A stretch of 5,174 nt of DNA from Bacteroidota bacterium (lineage in GTDB: Bacteria; Bacteroidota; Kryptoniia; Kryptoniales; JAKASW01), in assembly GCA_021785235.1 (NCBI GenBank), contig JAJYGB010000432.1, positions 1-5,174 of the forward strand, written 5' to 3'. Positions 1-3,695 of this stretch are shown one piece after another (the first letter of the stretch is position 1; every line of letters begins with the position of its first letter). The notes under the pieces were generated by a model. The model was given only the letters and a program-made list of their open reading frames with translations. It made no database searches and was not told the origin of the DNA. Both the position numbers and the translations under genes were made by a program.

Positions 1-1
1 G

Positions 2-745
2 TTGGACTACATTAACCTGATAACGACTGACTTCATCGAACTTCACGGTGACAGGCATTTCGGGGATGACCCGGCAGTCGTCGGAGGGTTTGGAAAGCTG
101 GGCGGTAGGACCGTCCTTGTAATTGGCCAGCAGAAGGGGCGGGACACGAAGTCGAATATATACCGGAACTTCGGAATGCCCAACCCCGAGGGATACCGCA
201 AAGCTCTGAGACTCATGAAGCTCGCCGAAAAATTCGGGAAACCTGTCGTGACCTTGCTCGACACGCCAGGAGCATATCCGGGTATAGAGGCGGAGGAACG
301 CGGCCAGGCCGAAGCAATCGCGAGAAACCTGTTCGAGATGGCGCAGCTCCGCGTACCAATAGTCGTATCGATAATCGGCGAGGGCGCGTCCGGGGGTGCA
401 CTCGGACTCGGAGTCGGCGACAGGATACTGATGATGGAGAACGCGTGGTATTCCGTGATAGCTCCGGAATCATGCTCGTCGATATTATGGAGAAGCTGGG
501 ATTTCAAGGAACAAGCGGCAGAAGCATTAAAGTTGACCGCTGTGGATCTCCTTCAGCAGAAAATCGTGGACAGGATAATACCCGAGCCGGTGGGGGGCGC
601 ACACAAGAACCCCGGCGCCGCCGCTGAAGCACTCAAGAAGGCTATCTTGGAGGAACTCGCGATCCTCTCTAAAGTGAAGCCGGATAAACTGGTGGATAAC
701 CGTATCGCTAAGTTTGGAGCGATGGGTTCCTATACCGGGAAATAA
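2..745 (+). CDS. accA: acetyl-CoA carboxylase carboxyltransferase subunit alpha, 5'-truncated by window edge
   Basis: This is the alpha half of the carboxyltransferase, which moves the carboxyl group from carboxybiotin on BCCP to acetyl-CoA to give malonyl-CoA, the first committed step of fatty acid synthesis in the cytoplasm. The 247 visible residues align by eye with E. coli AccA from about residue 77 onward: an [17 protein letters not shown] opening, GQQKGRDT and [18 protein letters not shown] (about 42-72), the DTPGAYPG turn (87-94), [13 protein letters not shown] (98-110), the oxyanion-type glycine run [15 protein letters not shown] (126-140), [13 protein letters not shown] (151-163) and [13 protein letters not shown] (192-204). 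The TTG at position 2 reads as the conserved internal Leu of this alignment, so it is not the true start; about 70-80 N-terminal residues lie outside the window. It ends with TAA at 743-745. The beta subunit gene accD is not in view. The acyl-CoA thioesterase gene follows after 17 bases, suggesting co-transcription. Confidence in identity is very high. Confidence 0.97.
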   Translation: MDYINLITTDFIELHGDRHFGDDPAVVGGFGKLGGRTVLVIGQQKGRDTKSNIYRNFGMPNPEGYRKALRLMKLAEKFGKPVVTLLDTPGAYPGIEAEERGQAEAIARNLFEMAQLRVPIVVSIIGEGASGGALGLGVGDRILMMENAWYSVIAPESCSSILWRSWDFKEQAAEALKLTAVDLLQQKIVDRIIPEPVGGAHKNPGAAAEALKKAILEELAILSKVKPDKLVDNRIAKFGAMGSYTGK

Positions 746-762
746 GAGATTACCCACATACA

Positions 763-1164
763 ATGTATTCAATAAGGACCGGCATCAGGGTCCGCTATGC
801 TGAAACCGACCAGATGCGCGGCGTCTATAACGGCCGGTATTTCGAATACTTCGAGGTCGGCAGGGCGGAACTCATGCGCTCGCTCGGAATGACTTACCGC
901 CAGTTTGAAGAGGCCGGGTTCTTCCTTCCTCTGACCGAAGCTTACGCCAAGTACATGCGGCAGGTACAGTACGACGACATGATTGAAGTCGTCGCCATGC
1001 TGAAGGAAACACCGCAGGCGCGCCTGAGGATCGACTACGAAATCCTTCGCGGCTCCGAGAAGATGACCGAAGGATTCACCGTCCACAGTTTTGTAGATGT
1101 GAAAACGGGAAAACCCGTCCGCGCACCGAAGTTGTTTCTTGACCTGCTTCACGGAAAGCTTTGA
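763..1164 (+). CDS. YbgC/4HBT-family acyl-CoA thioesterase (hotdog fold)
   Basis: This 133-residue protein has the length and motif order of single-hotdog acyl-CoA thioesterases (4HBT, YbgC/FadM-like), which hydrolyse acyl-CoA thioesters in the cytoplasm, usually as oligomers. The N-terminal signature VRYAETDQMRGVYNGRYFEYFEVGR spans residues 10-34. Asp16 is in the place of the catalytic Asp known in the family, and EVGRAELMRSLG (31-42) continues the central helix. YAKYMRQVQYDDMIEV (61-76) is the typical following strand, where substrate-site residues lie. Oddly, the Gly normally three residues after the catalytic Asp (as in D-A-G-G-V-V-Y-H of E. coli YbgC) is Arg19, with Gly at 20, and the usual His is Asn23. 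The ATG start at 763 is preceded only by a weak AAGAGA about 13 bases upstream, so translation may depend on coupling to accA. Substrate is unknown; the neighbouring accA suggests fatty acyl-CoA, as inference. A Tol-Pal-type ybgC role is not supported, since no tol genes are visible. Confidence 0.9.
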   Translation: MYSIRTGIRVRYAETDQMRGVYNGRYFEYFEVGRAELMRSLGMTYRQFEEAGFFLPLTEAYAKYMRQVQYDDMIEVVAMLKETPQARLRIDYEILRGSEKMTEGFTVHSFVDVKTGKPVRAPKLFLDLLHGKL

Positions 1165-1165
1165 A

Positions 1166-1203
1166 TATAATTTTGAAATTTGAATTTTAAATTCTCAATT
1201 TAC
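1166..1203. repeat. AT-rich palindromic spacer between thioesterase and trm112-like gene
   Basis: The spacer is almost pure A/T with scattered G and C, in sharp contrast to the coding sequence either side. It contains a perfect palindrome around one central base at 1182-1194 (GAATTT-T-AAATTC). The flanks extend this imperfectly, so that an AAATTTGAATTT-like arm faces an AAATTCTCAATTT-like arm. It could form a weak hairpin, act as an AT-rich UP/promoter element for the next gene, or be a decayed low-complexity repeat. There is no run of T directly after a GC-rich stem, so it does not look like a strong intrinsic terminator. Confidence 0.5.
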
Positions 1204-1215
1204 ATCAGTCACATC

Positions 1216-1223
1216 AGGAGAGG
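1216..1223 (+). promoter_or_regulatory. strong Shine-Dalgarno (AGGAGAGG) for the trm112-like gene
   Basis: AGGAGAGG ends three bases before the ATG at 1227; counted from its AGGAG core the spacing is six bases. This is the best ribosome binding site in the window and fixes the start of the small zinc protein. A short direct repeat ACATCAG (1202-1208 and 1211-1217) overlaps it, which is probably incidental. Confidence 0.8.
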
Positions 1224-1226
1224 ATC

Positions 1227-1412
1227 ATGTTAAAAAAGGAGCTGCTCGACATACTCTGTTGCCCCAAGCCGGAGTGTCGTGGGGATTTGGACTACAGTGC
1301 CGACAAGAACACTCTGACATGCAAGAAGTGCGGGCATGTTTACAGGGTTGAGAACGACATACCGATCATGCTGGTGGAGGATAATCCGGAGGAAGGGACA
1401 AAAAAGGGATAG
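1227..1412 (+). CDS. Trm112/YcaR-like small zinc-binding protein
   Basis: This is a 61-residue protein of the Trm112p-like family (E. coli YcaR is a member). The family signature is visible: LLDILCCPKPECRGDL (6-21), then LTCKKCGHVYRVENDIPIMLVED (30-52), where V-Y-x-V-x-x-x-I-P-x-M-L is the classic C-terminal strand. Likely zinc ligands are Cys12, Cys17, Cys32 and Cys35. The first pair is separated by four residues (CPKPEC) instead of the common CPxC, so this knuckle is slightly expanded. In eukaryotes and archaea Trm112 activates several methyltransferases acting on rRNA, tRNA or release factor; the role of short bacterial homologues is poorly defined, and no methyltransferase partner is visible here. 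The start is well supported by AGGAGAGG just upstream. The C-terminal tail EEGTKKG is acidic/basic and low in conservation. The stop codon TAG at 1410-1412 directly abuts the repeat arm of the next element. Confidence 0.88.
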   Translation: MLKKELLDILCCPKPECRGDLDYSADKNTLTCKKCGHVYRVENDIPIMLVEDNPEEGTKKG

Positions 1413-1437
1413 TGGATTAGTGGATTGTTGGATTAAT
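1413..1437. repeat. left arm: three tandem TGGATTNN units
   Basis: Three 8-base units lie head to tail: TGGATTAG (1413-1420), TGGATTGT (1421-1428) and TGGATTAA (1429-1436), followed by TGGGG. The first 20 bases are the inverted counterpart of 1924-1943. The array begins on the base after the TAG of the trm112-like gene. Confidence 0.8.
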
Positions 1438-1453
1438 GGGGAAAAGGAGTGAT

Positions 1454-1460
1454 AAGGGGG
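1454..1460 (+). promoter_or_regulatory. ribosome binding site AAGGGGG deciding the ATG start at 1467
   Basis: AAGGGGG ends six bases before the ATG at 1467. A possible GTG start at 1449 overlaps the other purine-rich run AAAAGGAG (1442-1449), leaving no spacing for it, so the ATG is preferred. This removes six residues (MIRGCV) from the longest reading. Confidence 0.55.
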
Positions 1461-1466
1461 TGCGTC

Positions 1467-1904
1467 ATGGAATGGACAAGGCGACATAACGTTAACCGCG
1501 TGTACATGCGACTGGAGGTATGGAATGATGCCATGGAATTGTTCAAGCTCACATGGACTTCGGTGAACCGAGCAGAGAAGGTCGACCTGAAGCTGAAGTC
1601 CCATATATTCAATTCCGTGCAATCCATATCCGCAAACATCGCTGAGGGCTATCGCCGCAAGTCCGTAAAAGAGTATCTGCAATTTCTATACATCGCACTA
1701 GGGTCCACCGGCGAGGCGTTGACAAGGATGATCGGCCTTATGCAATGTGGTATTCTTCCAAATCAAGCCTTCGAGGAATTTGACATCCTACACTATGCCG
1801 TCGAAAACAAGCTATTAGCACTCGTAAAATCGCTCCAAACCAAAGCCAAGACCAAAGAATGGAATGAGGAAATCGCAAACGCACGGAGTTCGCATTCGGG
1901 ATGA
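1467..1904 (+). CDS. four-helix-bundle protein, S23 / 23S rRNA intervening-sequence protein family
   Basis: This is a 145-residue protein from the preferred ATG (151 from an upstream GTG at 1449). It matches the four-helix-bundle family first known as the protein encoded in 23S rRNA intervening sequences. The start of helix one, LEVWNDAMELFKLTW (16-30), corresponds to the family's LxVWxxAxxL. The hallmark SISANIAEGYRRKSVKEYLQFLYIALGSTGEAL follows at 53-85, with the conserved NIAEGY-RRKS turn. Two more helices follow, with GILPNQAFEEFDILHYAVENKLLALVKSLQ at 95-124. The C-terminal tail (125-145) is polar and probably disordered. Relatives form pentameric bundles, and the Avd accessory protein of diversity-generating retroelements is a distant member that binds RNA and reverse transcriptase; no reverse transcriptase or variable repeat is present here. 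The cellular function of stand-alone members is unknown. Flanking inverted repeats and its position between unrelated genes suggest it arrived as a unit. Confidence 0.92.
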   Translation: MEWTRRHNVNRVYMRLEVWNDAMELFKLTWTSVNRAEKVDLKLKSHIFNSVQSISANIAEGYRRKSVKEYLQFLYIALGSTGEALTRMIGLMQCGILPNQAFEEFDILHYAVENKLLALVKSLQTKAKTKEWNEEIANARSSHSG

Positions 1905-1923
1905 AAAATGACCGACTCTGTTT

Positions 1924-1960
1924 TCCAACAATCCATCAATCCAATACTTCATTAATCCGA
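1924..1960. repeat. right arm: inverted TGGATTNN units plus an outlying GGATTAAT unit
   Basis: Read on the minus strand, this region contains CGGATTAA, an eight-base interruption, then TGGATTGA, TGGATTGT and TGGA. Positions 1924-1943 are the inverted partner of 1413-1432 (18 of 20 bases). The GGATTAAT unit also occurs in the left arm, but there it is the innermost unit while here it is the outermost, so the arms share units without being simple mirror copies. Confidence 0.75.
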
Positions 1961-1973
1961 TACACCATCACCC

Positions 1974-1992
1974 CTCCCGTGTTGCCAGGGAG
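1974..1992 (+). other. short GC hairpin in the leader of the flippase gene
   Basis: CTCCC (1974-1978) can pair with GGGAG (1988-1992) around a nine-base loop. The 3' side of the stem holds the only Shine-Dalgarno-like sequence upstream of the flippase, so folding could hide it. There is no T run afterwards, so it is not a good terminator. The rest of the gap 1905-2010 holds only the right repeat arm and no gene. Confidence 0.3.
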
Positions 1993-2010
1993 AAGCGCGG
2001 GTAATCCGTC

Positions 2011-3474
2011 TTGTTAGATAAGCTAAAAAGCCTCGGTGCGGACACAGCCATTTACGGTGTAAGCACCATCGTCGGAAGATTCCTGAACTTCCTCCTCGTC
2101 CCATTTTACACGAACGTCCTGTCCACGTCGCAGTATGGGGTTGTGGCGACAGTTTACTCCTACATCGCCTTCATGAACATCATTTACATGTACGGGATGG
2201 AGTCGGCCTTCTTCAAGTATGCCTCGACGAAGGAGATCGGGAACGACAAAGAGATATTCTCGACCCCGTTCGTCTCCGTGCTCATGACCTCCCTGCTCTT
2301 TTCGGTGCTGATCTTCTTCAACAGCACCGGCCTTGCGCCCGTGCTGGAAGTGCCCCTGAAGTTCGCGGACACCATAAGATATTCCGCGCTTATGCTGCTG
2401 CTCGATTCGCTCGCCGTGATCCCGTTCGCCGCCCTCAGGCTCGAGAGGAAAGTGAAGACGTTCGCGACGATCAAGGTTGTCAACATAGTGGTAAACGTCA
2501 CCGCGAACGTCGTGCTTCTTCTGAAGTTTCATGCCGGCGTTGAAGGAATATTCATAAGCGGAGTGATAGCGTCCTCGGTTACGCTGGTACTCCTCCTCCC
2601 TACGATCCTGAGAAAGCTCGGGCTCCATTTCAGGAAGGACCTATACAAAGCATTGCTGAAATTCGGCCTTCCATATATCCCGGCCGGGCTCGCCGCGATG
2701 ATGGTACAGGTGATCGACCGGCCGATACTGCTCGCGCTCACTAACGAGAGCACTGTGGGAATCTACCAGGCGAATTACCGGCTCGGAATATTCATGATGC
2801 TTATCGTCTCGATGTACGATTATGCCTGGCGTCCTTTCTTCCTGACTCATGCCTCGGAACCCAACGCCAAACAGATGTACTCGAGGATACTGACCTACTT
2901 CGTCCTCTTCAGTTCGGTGGTTGTATTGCTGGTTTCACTTTACATCGACGACCTGGTCAAAATCAGGCTCTTCCACAGGTTCATCATAAATCCCGCTTAC
3001 TGGTCGGGGCTGGGCATCGTGCCGATAATCCTCATCGGCTACCTGTTCAACGGGATGTACGTTAACTTCATGGCGGGTATTTACATCGAGAAAAAGACTT
3101 CGCATCTCCCCTACATAACGGGAATCGGCGCCGCAATAAATGTCGTCGTTAACCTACTACTCATACCGAAATTCGGCATGTTCGGCGCCGCGTGGGCGAC
3201 ATTCCTCGCTTACGCGGGAATGGCAATCGCGATCTACTTCGTCTCGCATCGGTTCTATCCGGTTCGATACGAGTTTAGCCGGCTTATCAAGATCGGCATC
3301 CCCCTCGGAATTGTTGTGGTTGCTCACTCGTTCAGACACTATCTGTTCCCCGTACTGAATGAGCAGCTTTTTAAACTCGCCGCTGTCATATCCTTTTTCG
3401 TAATGCTCTTTCTACTGAGGTTCCCCACTTCGGACGAGATGCGTTTCTTCAGACGGGCAAAGGCACGAGTGTAG
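2011..3474 (+). CDS. oligosaccharide/polysaccharide flippase (MVF/Wzx-like, MATE superfamily relative)
   Basis: This 487-residue, highly hydrophobic protein has about 12-14 predicted membrane spans and probably flips lipid-linked sugars across the inner membrane for O-antigen, exopolysaccharide or a related envelope glycan. The N-terminus DTAIYGVSTIVGRFLNFLLVPFYTNVLSTSQYGVV (11-45) is the standard first helix and loop of the polysaccharide-biosynthesis flippase family. FGLPYIPAGLAAMMVQVIDRPIL (218-240), YQANYRLGIFMMLIVSMYDYAWRPFFL (252-278) and AAINVVVNLLLIPKFGMFGAAWATFLAYAGMA (374-405) are further family hallmarks. The length is typical, so the gene appears intact. The start is a TTG; an in-frame stop lies at 2002-2004 and the next ATG would cut off the first helix, so TTG is the only sensible choice. 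The nearest purine-rich sequence (AGGGAG, 1987-1992) is 18 bases away, which is poor. No glycosyltransferase or polymerase genes are adjacent in view, so the substrate cannot be named. The C-terminus is basic (RFFRRAKARV). Confidence 0.9.
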   Translation: MLDKLKSLGADTAIYGVSTIVGRFLNFLLVPFYTNVLSTSQYGVVATVYSYIAFMNIIYMYGMESAFFKYASTKEIGNDKEIFSTPFVSVLMTSLLFSVLIFFNSTGLAPVLEVPLKFADTIRYSALMLLLDSLAVIPFAALRLERKVKTFATIKVVNIVVNVTANVVLLLKFHAGVEGIFISGVIASSVTLVLLLPTILRKLGLHFRKDLYKALLKFGLPYIPAGLAAMMVQVIDRPILLALTNESTVGIYQANYRLGIFMMLIVSMYDYAWRPFFLTHASEPNAKQMYSRILTYFVLFSSVVVLLVSLYIDDLVKIRLFHRFIINPAYWSGLGIVPIILIGYLFNGMYVNFMAGIYIEKKTSHLPYITGIGAAINVVVNLLLIPKFGMFGAAWATFLAYAGMAIAIYFVSHRFYPVRYEFSRLIKIGIPLGIVVVAHSFRHYLFPVLNEQLFKLAAVISFFVMLFLLRFPTSDEMRFFRRAKARV

Positions 3475-3530
3475 TTCCAGGCTCCCGCTTAGAAGCGCGG
3501 ATGAAAGCCCCCTTAATAAGAAATTGCCCC

Positions 3531-3612
3531 CTAAGGACACAAAGGATGCACAACAAATCGGATCATTACTACTAGTAAATTTCTCATTGTGACCTTCATG
3601 TCTTCTTCGTGC
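3531..3612. repeat. degenerate 9-base-periodic repeat arms in inverted orientation
   Basis: The stretch from 3532 reads TAAGGACAC-AAAGGATGC-ACAA. Read on the minus strand from 3612, the other arm reads GCACGAAGAAGACATGAAGG followed by TCACAATGA. Both follow a loose ACRAAGGAC-type nine-base rhythm. The best matching cores, 3533-3545 and the reverse complement of 3584-3596, agree at 10 of 13 bases. Similar ACGAAGACACGAAGG-like intergenic sequence is remembered from other bacterial genomes, but this could not be checked here. Confidence 0.35.
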
Positions 3613-3655
3613 TTTTTGCCGTTCCGACATCATAATTATTTGAAATGATGCAGCA

Positions 3656-3670
3656 TGCCGCAAAGCGGCA
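3656..3670. terminator. compact hairpin at the convergent gene ends, possible bidirectional terminator
   Basis: TGCCGC and GCGGCA form a perfect six-base stem around AAA (3656-3661 / 3665-3670). It lies about 25 bases past the stop of the minus-strand ferredoxin gene. On the + strand a run of five T follows at 3681-3685, about ten bases after the stem. On the minus strand the sequence after the stem has no T run. The site is right for ending both converging transcripts, but neither side has the ideal stem-then-T layout. Confidence 0.4.
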
Positions 3671-3695
3671 GCGGTTAAACTTTTTGGTCAGACCT

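Larger units (their letters stand above)
1413..1943 (+). mobile_element. putative IVS-like cassette: four-helix-bundle gene bracketed by inverted repeats
   Basis: The segment between 1413 and 1943 consists of a left repeat arm, one S23-family four-helix-bundle gene and an inverted right arm. Positions 1413-1432 and the reverse complement of 1924-1943 agree at 18 of 20 bases; as RNA one of the two differences becomes a G-U pair, leaving one A-C mismatch. A transcript could therefore close a long-range stem around the gene. This is reminiscent of 23S rRNA intervening sequences, which have complementary ends and often encode proteins of this family. There is no transposase, recombinase or reverse transcriptase, and no convincing target-site duplication was found, so mobility is inference. 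The left arm starts directly after the upstream stop codon. Confidence 0.4.
3475..3695. other. convergent intergenic region without a gene
   Basis: This lies between the ends of the flippase (+) and the ferredoxin (-). No open frame here resembles a protein. It contains degenerate repeat segments and one compact hairpin, both listed separately. A short GC hairpin-like sequence (CCGCTTAGAAGCGCGG, 3485-3500) directly after the flippase lacks a T run and has an almost closed loop, so it is not convincing as a terminator. Confidence 0.6.

Noticed and set aside
43..507. Minus-strand open frame (154 residues) within accA
   Set aside because: It overlaps strongly conserved AccA motifs and shows no family resemblance of its own.
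1413..1437. Three regularly spaced repeats as a CRISPR remnant
   Set aside because: Units are only eight bases long and directly adjacent with no spacers, and no cas genes are nearby.
1413..1943. Diversity-generating retroelement (Avd-like gene with variable repeat)
   Set aside because: No reverse transcriptase, template repeat or variable repeat is present in the window; the protein fits the general S23 four-helix family as well or better.
1382..1959. TAATCCG at 1382-1388 and 1953-1959 (also 2002-2008) as a target-site duplication of the four-helix cassette
   Set aside because: Seven-base matches are common by chance. The left copy lies inside the trm112-like coding region, 24 bases from the repeat arm, and a third copy exists, so no clean duplication borders the element.
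2023..2628. Minus-strand open frame (201 residues) within the flippase gene
   Set aside because: The translation is an odd mixture rich in Arg, Glu, Gly and His, typical of a reversed hydrophobic gene, and the flippase on the + strand has full family motifs.
1991..3500. Ten-base direct repeat AGAAGCGCGG at 1991-2000 and 3491-3500, flanking the flippase
   Set aside because: Ten-base matches are expected several times by chance in a window this size, and the similarity does not extend into the flanks, so it is not evidence of an insertion.
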